DNA from: Cydia pomonella
Lineage: Eukaryota; Arthropoda; Insecta; Lepidoptera; Tortricidae
Direction of reading: 5' to 3'
Assembly (NCBI RefSeq): GCF_033807575.1
Contig: NC_084719.1
Location: 1,426,001 to 1,490,000, forward strand
Length of the DNA stretch: 64,000 nucleotides
Position numbers and translations under genes: made by a program. The notes beneath the pieces were generated by a model. It was given only the letters and a program-made list of their open reading frames with translations, searched no databases and was not told where the DNA came from. Below, piece after piece: positions 1 to 10,299 of the stretch (the stretch's first letter is position 1; each line of letters opens with the position of its first letter).

Positions 1-75
1 GTACATAGGCTACGGAGACTGCTTTCCATCAAGCGGGCCGTATGCTTGTTTGCCACCGACGTAGTATAAAAAAAA
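1..75 (+). repeat. LINE-A 3' end fragment
   Basis: The last 75 bases of a dispersed non-LTR retrotransposon tail, ending in gccaccgacgtagtata and an A run. The same tail recurs at 1059 (-), 36205/42836 (+), 46005 (-), 49418 (-), 56116 (+) and 60831 (+). The window edge cuts its upstream part. I see no coding sequence in it. Confidence 0.85.
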
Positions 76-813
76 GGTAAACTCACATATAATACGCGTA
101 GGATTTAATCAAGCGACGTAAGGCGGCAATACGTCTCGCGGCCTCATCCGGCGGGTCATTACTCACTTAACTGGCGTAGTTTTTCACAGGAAACACGCGA
201 ATTCCGATAAACGAGCGGCGGAAGTTGGGAATCGGGCCACGAAGAACGCGGTTGCAGCTTTACAGGCCTGCAGGTCGATTTAGAGGACAATTCAAACTTA
301 CATCGGACATCATATTGATATCTAAATAATTTTATTTTGTCGCATTCGCCCGTGCGTCGTTTTCATGCTAGAGTATATATCATATATAAGTACGTCATAA
401 TTTCGTAGAAATTTTCCGTTTAAAATAACACTTGCACTGCGTGTGCTATCAAAATCGTTGCAGACTTGTCTTGGTCTGACTCTATGCACGTGTGGACAAT
501 TCTGAGCGAAATGAACGCGCGAACTTATTAATTGACATCATTTAGACATTATTAAGATGTCGGATACACGTCCAAATTGTCCTATTAGAAGCGCTGCGAC
601 AGGCTAGGTTGCAAATTTTTTTTTTGTATAAAAACTAACGCAATAATCAAACTATTTGCTTATTTTAATAATAGAAAATGAAATTGGAAACACAATATTT
701 TCTATGCCGTGTTGTGTTTCGACAGGTCAATTCGACATAACCCTTTAATAAACAATTATTCTGCTTTCGCAGAAAACCGTATATTGTATAATATTTTACT
801 ATTCAAAATGTGT
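76..813. other. No gene; half copy of MITE-3 at about 396-489
   Basis: AT-rich DNA without a credible coding frame. At 396..489 lies one arm of the MITE-3 family (aacacttgcactgcgtgtgc, then tcttggtctgactct), which matches the right arm of the copies at 814 and 58703. Nothing else is recognised. Confidence 0.6.
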
Positions 814-966
814 AGAGTCAGACCAAGATAAGTTGGCAGCGATTTTGATAGCCCAGCCTGAGCAAGTGTTAAGTAAACGTCATAATTTTATAGAATTTTG
901 ATGTTTAAATTAATATCTGCACTGTCTGCGCTGCCAAAATCGCTGTATGCTTATCTTGATTGGACA
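814..966. mobile_element. MITE-3 copy (gtcagacc ends)
   Basis: Imperfect palindrome. The left arm reads agagtcagaccaagataag then gcagcgattttgatagc; the right arm carries gctgccaaaatcgctg and cttatcttgattgg. Related copies are at 396 (half), 43903 and 58703. It is non-coding and probably a non-autonomous DNA element; the superfamily is unclear. A 93-residue open frame running across it and the next repeat is fortuitous. Confidence 0.6.
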
Positions 967-983
967 GTGCGGTACCTTTACAG

Positions 984-1708
984 TTTATACCGGGTGTGGC
1001 CTGTAACAGGAGCAAAAAAATTAACTGTAGGCTGTACTCCTCAAACCGACCAACATTTTTTTTTTTTTAATACTACATCGGTGGCAAACACGCATACGGC
1101 CCGCCTGATGGTAAGCAGTATCCGTAGCCTATGTACGCCTGCAACTCCAGAGGAATTACATGCGCGTTGCCGACCCTAACCCCCTCCCGCCCCTCGTTGA
1201 GCTCTGGCAACCTTACTCACCGGCAGGAACACAACACTATGAGTAGGGTCTAGTGTTATTTGGCTGCGGTTTTCTGTAAGGTGGAGGTACTTCCCCAGTT
1301 GGGCTCTGCTCTAGATCTGGAATGACATCCGCTGTGCTGTGCCCTACCACACAAAGCGAGATGACATTCACAATGCCCATACCTCTCTTGTGGACGTAGT
1401 TTAAGGACGTACCCGGGTCCAAGAACATTTGTTCAGCAACTATAAAAAAATTACTTTTATTTTGATTTTTGGAACACTAAAGTTTATCCTAAGACGCAAT
1501 GTATTGCGAATTTTGGTATATTTAAAGTTTGACAGTCAACGTTAATTACACTGATGACAGCGTACATTGAAGGTAATATTTAATGAAATGAAAAATAGAA
1601 AGTCTAATTCATAATAATCAAAAATCGTTGAACAAATATTGGTAAATTTGAGGAGTACATCCTACAGTTAGATTTATTGCTCGTGTTACAGGCCACACCC
1701 AGTATAAA
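984..1708. mobile_element. TIR element with about 60-bp inverted repeats, interrupted by LINE-A
   Basis: The left arm 984..1045 (gggtgtggcctgtaaca, then aactgtagg and tgtactcctcaaa) is the inverted repeat of 1650..1708. Without the LINE-A insertion at 1059..1423 the element would be about 350 bp, a MITE size. There is no transposase frame. The LINE landed just inside the left arm, so this element is the older of the two. Confidence 0.7.
1059..1423 (-). repeat. LINE-A 3' end, inserted copy
   Basis: The longest LINE-A tail here, in reverse orientation: poly-T at 1059, then ggcaaacacgcatacggccc, ending at gtacccgggtcc. It is flanked by a 7-bp direct repeat, aacattt, at 1052..1058 and 1424..1430, which I take as the target site duplication. 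It is 5' truncated. A 63-codon frame on the minus strand ends QPNNTRPYS; another copy (56116) shows the same ending but disagrees in frame upstream, so I do not call it coding. Confidence 0.8.
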
Positions 1709-2307
1709 AACTCATTTATGATTAATCAATTTTACTACCATAACTTTTTAATGACTCACCGATCGTAGTTTCGGTAATAATATATCGAAGGGCCTACTGC
1801 AAACATTAAACATTGAAATTGATCCTTCTATCTGCTTCCCTTGCTTTAATATGCAAGAGCGATAGAGAGGCAAATAGACGAACGAACCGACTACCGTACC
1901 TACCGACTGATTATATTTTCAATGTTTGATAAAGATTGCAAGTAAGCATATTAAAATATACCTGTGAATGTCAAATAAAGCTAATCTGATTTATTAATAA
2001 AAATTTAGAAATTTTTAAAAGATAAACTAACTACTTAAAAGTTATAAATCGCTTTACGCTATTCTCAGGGCCCGAGCTAAGCAAACACGGCATTGCTATT
2101 CGCGAGCACGCCTCCCAAGAAAGCTTTTGGCTGGCTCGAATGCGCACAGAATACGGACCCGAGGTATTGTTTGCTGTAAACGTATTTCAGGACTTAATAG
2201 TTTTAAAGTTCCATTTTGAGATCAAACATTGAGGTTGCTGTGAGTTTCTAAAGGTGAAAGTCTTGGTCCTTGATTGTCCAGCTGTTTTATCTTCGTTTTA
2301 AGAGAAG
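1709..2307. other. No gene recognised
   Basis: AT-rich DNA. A short inverted pair (caaacattaaacattgaaa near 1800 and tttcaatgtttgataaag near 1917) suggests a degraded MITE. No credible coding frame. Confidence 0.5.
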
Positions 2308-2830
2308 CGGCCCGATTCGAAGAATGATTAAGACACGTTTAAGATCTTGGAAAGATCTTTAACAAATCTATAACCTAAACGACATGTCAAAATTGACGTT
2401 TATTACGCGTATTGACGACCGGTCTGGCCTAGTGGGTAGTGACCCTGCCTATGAAGCTGATGGTCCCGGGTTCAAATCCTGGTAAGAGCATATATTTGTG
2501 TGATGAACACGGATATTTGTTTCTGAGTCATGGGTGTTTTCTATGTATTTAAGTATTTATAATTATATATTATATATATCGTTGTCTAGGTACATACAAT
2601 ACAAGCCTTATTGAGCTTACTGTGGGACTTAGTCAATTTGTGTAATAATGTCCTATAATATTTTATTTCGATTCCGCTGTGATCCCAATAAGAACTATTT
2701 ACGATATTTCTAACGTCAAAGTGACATTAGTTGCCTGAATCGAGCTGCTTCTGTCAATTGTATGACAAACAAACGATATAATCTAAACCAGAACTTATCA
2801 TTATCATATCAGGTTCCTCGAATCGGGCCA
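2308..2830. mobile_element. MITE-1 copy interrupted by SINE-1
   Basis: The ends cggcccgattcgaagaatg and cctcgaatcgggcc are inverted repeats. Without the SINE at 2413..2666 it aligns along its length with the intact 261-bp copy at 35213 (shared blocks: aagacacgtttaagat, acatgtcaaaattgacg, cgattccgctgtgatccc). No coding capacity. A PIF/Harbinger-like origin is inferred from the 3-bp duplications of the other two copies. Confidence 0.8.
2413..2666 (+). mobile_element. SINE-1, near full length
   Basis: tRNA-derived SINE. The pol III A box lies in ggcctagtgggtagtg and the B box in gggttcaaatcc, followed by a body ending ttgagcttactgtgggac and a TA-rich tail. It is inserted inside MITE-1, between blocks that are adjacent in the copy at 35213, so it is younger than that MITE. 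Confidence 0.85.
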
Positions 2831-2982
2831 TAGGTTAGCCCCATATTGTGATATTAGGCTCTGTTGAAATGTGGCTGCAATTCACGTCAACGTCGATCAA
2901 CAAGATGGTTAGTACTGCTAATTAGTATTTTAATGACGCTATCAATTTAATCCTTTATTACACAATATAGGTTAGAAACAAC

Positions 2983-3308
2983 GAAGCGCTGGTGGCCTAG
3001 CGGTAAGAGCGTGCGACTTGCAATCCGGAGGTCGCGGGTTCAAACCCCGGCTCGTACCAATGAGTTTTTCGGAACTTATGTACGAAATATCATTTGATAT
3101 TTACCAGTCGCTTTTCGGTGAAGGAAAACATCGTGAGGAAACCGGACTAATCCCAACAAGGCCTAGTTTACCCTCTGGGTTGGAAGGTCAGATGGCAGTT
3201 GCTTTCGTAAAAACTAGTGTCCGCCAAATCTTGGGATTAGTTGTCAAGCGGACCCCAGGCTCCCATGAGCCGTGGCAAAATGCCGGGACAACGCGAGGAA
3301 AAAGAAAG
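2983..3308 (+). mobile_element. SINE-2, full length with 16-bp target duplication
   Basis: tRNA-like head with A box ggcctagcggtaagagc and B box gcgggttcaaaccc, then a body ending gccgtggcaaaatgccgg and acaacgcgagg. It is bounded by a perfect 16-bp direct repeat, ataggttagaaacaac, at 2967..2982 and 3309..3324. That intact duplication argues for fairly recent L1/RTE-type retrotransposition. A 99-residue open frame inside it is a chance frame. A decayed copy lies at 44162. Confidence 0.9.
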
Positions 3309-3324
3309 ATAGGTTAGAAACAAC

Positions 3325-3784
3325 TTTTGACAATCATTTCGAATTTTTTGCGGCTTGAATTTACTACCATGGCAATTTTTTGATCTTTAAAGAGTTAAGT
3401 CCACATTATCCGGAAATATGTTACAAGCTATGCAGAGCACCTGAACATAAATAAAAAAATATCATTAAAATTAAATTGAATCACAGAAACACTTACTAAA
3501 TTGATTGAGAATGTCAACCAGAGTAAAATAAATTCTTATTATACTTACAAAATACATGGTTTATCATACTAATATTCTCGAATTTCAGTTCAGACAATTG
3601 ATGTGCCGCGGACTTTCATATTTATCGATAAACATTTCAAGCCAACTGAAGTTTCCCAATTAATGTTGACCGCAGCACGCACACACTATTGTAACAGGTA
3701 TTCTAATTCGCTGTGTATGTGTGTGTAATAAGGAGACTGATTCTGATTTTAAACTATGAATTTGATACCTACATATATAAATCA
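3325..3784. other. No gene recognised
   Basis: AT-rich sequence with short chance frames only. Confidence 0.5.
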
Positions 3785-3892
3785 TCTATTACTCAGGAAC
3801 AAATATTTGTAACAAACACACAAATAAATGCCCTTACCAGGATCGAACCCGGGACCTCCTGCTTCGTAGTCGCTACGAACCAGTCAAAAGTC
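3785..3892 (-). mobile_element. SINE-1 fragment
   Basis: Reverse-oriented 5' part of SINE-1: aaatgcccttaccaggat, cgaacccgggacc and cttcgtagtcgctac. The 3' half is missing. Confidence 0.7.
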
Positions 3893-4004
3893 AAAGGGGC
3901 TGTAAATTTTGCTTGTTCGACCAATTTAACCGTAAACAGTTACAAATCTAAATGTCGAATTCTGTTTATCAACGCTCAAAACACTTAGCGGCAGTAAATA
4001 TCAT

Positions 4005-4330
4005 ATTATTTAGCCTCGGTAGAGAGTACCATTTTGTACCATTTGGCGTTGAAACTCTAGGTCCATGGGGTCCCAGCGCGCAAAAGTTTTTTGGAGAAAT
4101 CGCGAAACGTCTGGTTGACGTAACTGGTGACCGAAGAGCTGGCGGCTTCCTCGCACAACGTATCAGTATTGCGATACAACGAGGAAATGCCGCCAGCATC
4201 CTTGGTACAATGCCTCAAGGGCCTATTTTAGATATAACCTAGTTATAGTAATCATCTGTATATATCCATTATGTATATTGTTATTGTAAATAAATACTTT
4301 TACTCTTTAATGCTTCAATTATATTCCTTT
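4005..4330 (+). pseudogene. LINE-B fragment: C-terminal block of a reverse-transcriptase ORF plus 3' UTR
   Basis: In the frame ending at 4242 it encodes a block with VETLGPWGPSAQKFFGEI, then LAQRISIAIQRGNAASILGT. Four other copies here keep the same block (13201, 43545, 51310, 54480), so this is a dispersed coding remnant and not a host gene. The upstream part seen in the 13201 copy is absent. The 3' UTR runs ctagttatagtaat to aaataaatac. It is truncated and cannot move on its own. Confidence 0.7.
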
Positions 4331-5344
4331 TTTCGCATTGGGCAAAAGTTACTTAAGTTAGTTAAAAGTTAGTTAAGTAAGTTTTCACTTAATAAATGAA
4401 ATGAAATGAAATGAAATGTGACTTTTAACATTGTCATGTTTTTAAATGATTTCATTTTATACATCATCATTCATCATACATCATTTATACTATTGGACGT
4501 CTTTTTAGGATTTTTGCACAGTTGCAATTGTCATCTTTTCTTTACTGTTTTATTTTTCCCTATGCGTTACCTGTTTCATTTGATTTTTGTCTGTATTCTC
4601 TTAGAACAGTCAAAACGATTAGCGACTACAACGTCAGGTTCATCCTTTTTTTATCAATCTGTTTTGTGCTAACCGTGCACGGTGTAATATAATTATATGT
4701 ATATATATTTTGTAATACAGTTTACAACCCTATTGGACTTATAACCTATAGTGCTTGTCTGCTTATCCGTTGCCGTATGTACTTTTTTTGCGTAAATGAC
4801 TTTTTTTTTGTAATCTTAAGTTAAAATTAGCACAGCACTGTGGCTTACCGTGGCATTACACTGAGTGGAGGTCCTTTTTAACGTTTGTAACTTATACAGC
4901 ATTTTATGTAATTAACTGGTTTGACGTACTTTCGTATCAATTTAATGTATAAAATCGTCATAGTGTTAAACAGAATTGGCCACCAGGTATCAAAATCGCT
5001 GTGTATCTGTGTGTAATAGGGAATGGATTCTGCTGGCAGCGGCTTTAATCCTGAACTGAATTGGAGGCACGGTGCGGATTAAAACTATGCAAATTTAATT
5101 GAAGACTAGTGTTATGCTGTATTACATAAACCCTTATATTCGTTAGTAGTTTGTTTTTATGCAATAAAAATAGAATTGTTTAATTGGGTTTTAGTTGTAT
5201 TGTTTATTCTAAATATGGAGCGCTGTTACCTCTATACACAGTGTAACATGATGAACCCGAAATTTTAACCACGCACTTCTGAGGTCAAAACAAGGAAAAA
5301 ATGTTATAATATGTATTTTTGTTTCAAATGTTTAAATGTATTTG
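4331..5344. other. No gene; short gaaat microsatellite
   Basis: AT-rich DNA with a (gaaat)n run at about 4395..4418. A patch at 4985..5030 (tatcaaaatcgctgtgta) resembles MITE-3 arms. No coding frame is supported. Confidence 0.5.
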
Positions 5345-5660
5345 TATAATAATAATAATAATAATAATAATAAAGCCATTTATTCCATATTTCGCATATA
5401 TACATCTAAATTTTGTTAGTTGGTTGTAGTGGAAAGAAAAAAAAAAGTACATAAATTAATTTGTTAGTCTTAATGCTAATGAAATATGGACCCCTTCTGG
5501 GTAAAGGCCTCCTCCATCCTCTTCCATGCCTCCCTGTCCTTGCCCAGCTTAATCCAGTCGGCTCCTGTCACTTGTGTGATATCATCAGCCCACCGCCTTA
5601 TTGGTCGGCCAACATTTCTTTTTCCCGTTGGTCCCCCGTTGGTCCCATGTATTTGTATAT
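5345..5660 (-). pseudogene. LINE remnant: C-terminus of an RTE-like reverse transcriptase with (TTA)n tail
   Basis: The minus strand from about 5652 to the stop near 5476 encodes GRPIRRWADDI, then DWIKLGKDREAWKRMEEAF, the typical C-terminal pattern (W.DDI...W...A.DR..W..MEEAF) of RTE-like LINE proteins. The 3' UTR continues down to a pure taa/tta microsatellite at 5346..5373, as expected for a LINE tail. All RT catalytic motifs are lost. The longer 110-residue frame overlapping it includes unrelated upstream DNA. Confidence 0.75.
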
Positions 5661-5866
5661 AAAATGTAAATATTATGGTAAAACTGGCCCTAAAAATGAA
5701 TTTTTGCGTTTTTTTGAAGTCGCTAGTTTTTGCAAAGAATCTATCAATAAGAACATGTAGACTAACTCTCCATAATGGCGTCATCGCCATTAAAATGGTG
5801 TTTTGCACTTAGTTACAATAAGATGATTGTTTTTAATTGGTATTAACTCTGAAACTAAATCCAGAA

Positions 5867-6096
5867 TAGTACATTACGATACAAGTGCGAAAAATAGGAA
5901 ATTCGAAACGAGTGGCGATAAATTAAAACACGACCGAAGGGAGTGTTTTAAATCGACACGAGTTGCGAATTACCTATTCGCACATGTATCGTACAACGTT
6001 TTACAGTACATATGGCCCTTTAAATGTTCGACACAGTAACATAATATGCTACTTCTCGCACTAGTGCTATAAAGTAGCCCCATATGTACTGTAAAA
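5867..6096 (+). mobile_element. MITE-2 copy 1 (two tandem hairpins, 230 bp)
   Basis: Two adjacent inverted repeats. The first pairs tacgatacaagtgcg with cgcacatgtatcgta; the second pairs ttacagtacatatgg with ccatatgtactgtaa. It matches 9776..10005 over the same 230 bp with one difference I could see (cagtaacat versus cagtaacgt). It is non-coding; frames across it are accidental. Partial copies lie at 33299 and 55311. Confidence 0.85.
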
Positions 6097-6715
6097 GTTT
6101 GTATGTCATTTTAGTCTTTAAATGTGATAAGGAATATAATGTTAAAATATATCGGGTTCCTCGTGTTACATCGTGTATACTCGTGTACAACAGAGGGCTA
6201 GCCTAGATGTTAATAGTATATCGGCAAACGCCAAATAAAAAAAAAAGTACAGTGTTTATGATTTTGTGTTGATAAATTGTTATCGGGTGATATATTTTAT
6301 CGAAATCGAACATTTTACGAGTATTAAAAAAAAGAGTTTCGATATTGTGGCCCCAGATATTTATTCTAAATTTTTTCAATTTATTTTGCCTTCCTATATT
6401 ATGGTCATATAATTATGTTGCTTGCAATTAATTATACAGTGGATATATTCGACAATCCCACACGCTATCAAATTAAGGACCCACTTATTGCACACCAAAC
6501 CTATTCATTACCTATTATATATATGATCACTATGACCGTTCTGTGCTAATCGTGTGTAATCCCTCAAAGGCACATGCTTGCCTGAGGCTGTGTTCTGATT
6601 GCCTCACATGTCCGGGCTCACAGAACAGGGCGCATACGTCTCAGTACGGAAATTATTTTAGTCTGTCTACGTAGACACTAAAAAAAACCGTACTGTGACG
6701 TATCCGTACATTTAG
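6097..6715. other. No gene recognised
   Basis: AT-rich. A short hairpin, tctacgtagac, lies at about 6665, and cgtctcagtacgg / ccgtactgtgacg form an imperfect inverted pair at 6627..6700, possibly a degraded MITE. Confidence 0.5.
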
Positions 6716-6877
6716 CGTATTCTGATTGTTATAACAGATTGTAAATTTGATCTGGCTTTGTTATGGAGTGTCAAAAGTGATATTTCTTCAACCAGAAACG
6801 TTACTTTTGATTGACAGATTATGTGTCTATAAAAAATCAATATCAAATTTATAATCTGTTATTACAATCAGAATACG
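6716..6877. mobile_element. Short hairpin MITE (162 bp)
   Basis: The arms cgtattctgattgttataac and gttattacaatcagaatacg pair, and the pairing continues inward through acagattgtaaatttgat / atcaaatttataatctgt. The arm is about 36 bp with few mismatches. No coding capacity. Confidence 0.8.
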
Positions 6878-7049
6878 TCTCCATGTCTTTATGAACCCCG
6901 ATGCATGTGTTCTCGTCTAGTCAGATCATTGTCTTAAGTTCTCCCATTTCTATAAGAATATTGTTTTTGGTAAAAACTCGATAAAGTTTAGACTGATTCA
7001 AGTGTAGTGAAACCTACAATAACAATAATTAAAAAGAAGAATTTTGAAT

Positions 7050-7437
7050 TGTACGAAGCGCAACAAAAAGGACTTTCTTTCTCAACTCATTGACTCACTC
7101 AACTCATGAAATTAAAGAAATAAATAATTTTAGTAACTTTAAAAATTCATTAAAAACTTATCTAGTAAAAAAAGCGTACTACACATTAAATGATTTTTTT
7201 AACGATAATATGGACGAATAACGTTACCGGCACAAATAAGACATACAAATATATATGTATATCATACACCAGCCCTTTCTAATTGGCTTATGCCCATGAT
7301 GCATGTTATTTCATAAGTTAGTTTTAAGAATATTGCTATACCCTTACAGGGTTCATGTGGAACTGTATTAAGTAGTTTTAAAGAACTGTACACTAACATG
7401 AGTGCAATAAACAATTCTGATTCTGATTCTCATTTAG
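7050..7437 (+). pseudogene. LINE remnant: C-terminal tail of an RT ORF and 3' UTR with (tctgat)n tail
   Basis: The frame running to the stop at 7219..7221 encodes FKNSLKTYLVKKAYYTLNDF, a pattern I associate with the extreme C-terminus of jockey/CR1-type LINE proteins (a short FK.KLK.YL...AYY segment). The 3' UTR ends in caataaacaattctgattct followed by a ttctgat repeat, a usual LINE tail. The rest of the ORF is missing. Confidence 0.6.
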
Positions 7438-8337
7438 GATAGGAATTTAACACACGAAGAAAGGCCTATCACTAGGGAAAGCACCACAGCTAAATTAGGT
7501 ATGAATCTATATCACCTCAGTATTGCAACGCGACATTATTTCTGGAGCAGTCTTTAGTATTTCTCGATACATTGACATTTTAACGTTTTCTGCAGTAATG
7601 CTGTCGACTGCAGCAGTATTGCTGCGCGATATTACTACCGACTGCATTACTGCCTCAAATATCAAAATCGCTGTTGCTGCCCAGAATTTTGACGTTTCCG
7701 GCAGCAATGCAGTCGGCAGGAATTAAACGTCACCTTAAGCTTTCTAGGTGCCCTTATTCGGTAAGCGATCGGAATCAGCTAGATAACAAGATGTAGCCAC
7801 TCGTGTAATAACCGCTTTAAGCCGATATTAACAGTCTACCTACGGCCCTATTCGAACGTCAAACAAAAACATCACTTTTCGCAGTGACATATTCGATCCA
7901 TATCGTATCTAGCGCAAAGTTTTGGCGTATGTTAAAGTTAGGTGATTACTTTATCATCAATATAAACTGTGTGATAACATAATTCTTATCTAAAGAATAC
8001 ATTCTAGATTTTATTTCGGAGGTTAGATCCTACATGAATTTGAACTACATAAGTAGAACGCTGAAATTGCCTTTTAAACGGGCCTGATCCTTCTGTCTCA
8101 TCAATGCATTAAAGAAACTGCCTTTTGCTTAACAAATTAGGGTTAGAGCTAACAAACATCAGTTATTGAAGACATAGACATGATTTTTGGCCAACTATGC
8201 CTCTGTGGGATATACGTAAGTCGGCGAAATTAGGTTACATATTATCGAAAAAAAATTTAAACACAAGCCGTGACGGAATAATCTTACACTTTTTTTCACC
8301 TATCCCCAGCCGCCAACCGTCCGATAAGGAATTGTTC
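7438..8337. other. No gene; fragment rich in gcagtaatgctgc palindromes at 7540-7730
   Basis: The stretch 7585..7715 contains several inverted and direct versions of gcagtaatgctg / cagcagtattgctgc and gactgcattactgc. Similar pieces occur near 18700, 22110, 23580, 33170 and 53515, so it is a degraded palindromic repeat. The rest is unassigned. Confidence 0.5.
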
Positions 8338-8456
8338 TCAATCAGGAACAAATATCCATTCTCATCACATGAATAAATGCCCTTACCAGAATTTGAACCA
8401 GGGACCATCGGCTTCATAATCAGGGTCACTACCCACTAGGCAAGACAGGTCGTCTA
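8338..8456 (-). mobile_element. SINE-1 fragment (5' part)
   Basis: Reverse complement of the SINE-1 head and early body: aatgcccttaccagaattt, gaaccagggacc, cactacccactaggcaaga. It is diverged from the other copies. Confidence 0.75.
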
Positions 8457-9185
8457 TACTTGTTCAAATACGGAAGCCAACACGAAAAGAAAATAATGGT
8501 AAGGATTTTTTATTTATATTATCGAAAATTTAAAGATAGTTCTATCGTAGAAGCCCCTTTAAATATTAGCTATGTCTCACAACTTGACGCTTTACCATTA
8601 ATCTACCCTACATGTTTCGCAAGATATCCTCATACAACTTCCCAATGTAGACTTTAAAAGCAAGTACTAAGGTTCATTTTTCAAGAAAACTGTTAAATAA
8701 GATACGTTTTTAAAGTGGAAATGTGCACTTTGGTCCATTAAGTACATGAACCTAGAATAGTAAAGGATGCACTCTCGATATCTTATTCAGGAGCTTTCGA
8801 TGGTTGTTTATTATATGCTCAGAGGGTTTTACTTGGATTTGGAATTACTATGTAAGCATAAAAAAAAATTAAGCACAGGAAGACGAAATATTGGCTCTGA
8901 AATTCACTCCATTTCGATATTTGACAAGCTTGTCTAAAAGAATTAGCTAAGCTGCCTTCAGTATATCAATGCGCAGCATGAAAATTCTTAGTACGTGGGT
9001 ACGTGGTAGTATATTCTGAGTTCATTTTTTACCACATTCTACTCTACTCGTAATGCTAAAAAAAAAAACTACGAGTATAATCCATATTGGAACATCTTGT
9101 ATCACATGTCTTTTGTATCTAGTGTGTACTGTGTAATTATGTGTACAGTTTCTATTTGTGAGTATTAGGATTATCTACGAGTATA
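8457..9185. other. No gene recognised
   Basis: AT-rich DNA; no repeat shared with the rest of the window was noticed. Confidence 0.5.
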
Positions 9186-9606
9186 CAAGGTGCCCGTGAG
9201 CATTGCGAGACATTTTAACTAAGCATTCCTGGTAATATTTAGAAACTAAAATGTCATATAAAATTTTCTGGATTAGGCCTAGTTTCAGAGATAATTAAAT
9301 GTTTTTCGAAATCATTCTTTTGCCATAAGTCGGTCCAAAACACATTTTTGACTACGGTATTGCCACTTTGAGGTCTAGTCTTGACATACCTATTGATTGA
9401 CATCGAAAAATTAAAAAAATGTATTCGAGAGGCTACCCCCAAATGAAAAAAAATACTTTTTAGTTAATTTTAGTGTTCAAAAAAAGGGAAAAAAAAAAAC
9501 AATTTTTTTTTGTCTAATTTCACAAAAAGTCATATAACATTTTTTTGCTTCTGTTGCCATCAGGAATGCACCGTTAAAATCTCTCGCAATGCTCACGGGC
9601 ACCTTG
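9186..9606. mobile_element. Tc1/mariner-type non-autonomous element (421 bp)
   Basis: The terminal inverted repeats caaggtgcccgtgagcattg and caatgctcacgggcaccttg sit exactly between two TA dinucleotides (9184..9185 and 9607..9608), the duplication expected of Tc1/mariner insertions. The interior is A/T-homopolymer rich and has no transposase frame. Assignment rests on the TA duplication and the TIR pattern only. Confidence 0.75.
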
Positions 9607-9775
9607 TATTGTAAAAGAAAACATAATAAAAGCTACTTACAATTCAGAAAATCCATAACCATCATCCAAATCCACAACGCAGGCCTCCGAGTTCCTGTAA
9701 TTGGCTCTGTATCACTATCTAAAAAGTTTAATGAATCTTTTATGCTGTTGGAATTCCTTGTATAAATAAATAAAT

Positions 9776-10005
9776 TAGTACATTACGATACAAGTGCGAA
9801 AAATAGGAAATTCGAAACGAGTGGCGATAAATTAAAACACGACCGAAGGGAGTGTTTTAAATCGACACGAGTTGCGAATTACCTATTCGCACATGTATCG
9901 TACAACGTTTTACAGTACATATGGCCCTTTAAATGTTCGACACAGTAACGTAATATGCTACTTCTCGCACTAGTGCTATAAAGTAGCCCCATATGTACTG
10001 TAAAA
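9776..10005 (+). mobile_element. MITE-2 copy 2 (230 bp)
   Basis: Same orientation and length as the copy at 5867, with one mismatch found by eye over 230 bp. It ends 33 bp before the TIR element at 10039. See 5867 for its two-hairpin structure. Confidence 0.85.
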
Positions 10006-10299
10006 TATGTTTTTATGTTGTTTTACCATATTTTATTTGGACGTAGTTAAAGGAAAAGGATCCAATCCACAAAAATACCAAAACATGAGTTAAGTATACC
10101 AGGCAGGCCTTTAATGTGTATATTTTCATTCAGCAAAAAAGCACTGAGCTCACATAGCGTTTTCATATTTTAATCGACATCGGTTACCATCCCCCATGTA
10201 TGAAAGATTAAAAATGATATTCACCAATAAGTATTCAATACTCTTGGTACCTTGTTGTAAAATTATGTTAGTGACAGGACTGGTTTATATCAATTTCAA

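Noticed and set aside
1237..1428. 63-codon frame ending QPNNTRPYS, possible LINE-A ORF end
   Set aside because: The copy at 56116 gives the same last residues but a different upstream frame, so codons are not conserved.
2413..3308. tRNA genes at the SINE heads
   Set aside because: A and B boxes are present but the acceptor ends do not pair and SINE bodies follow; these are tRNA-derived repeats.
3018..3317. 99-codon frame
   Set aside because: It lies wholly inside SINE-2, a non-coding tRNA-derived element with its own target duplication.
5340..5375. CRISPR-like or regulatory repeat at the taa run
   Set aside because: A simple trinucleotide microsatellite that forms the tail of the adjacent LINE remnant.
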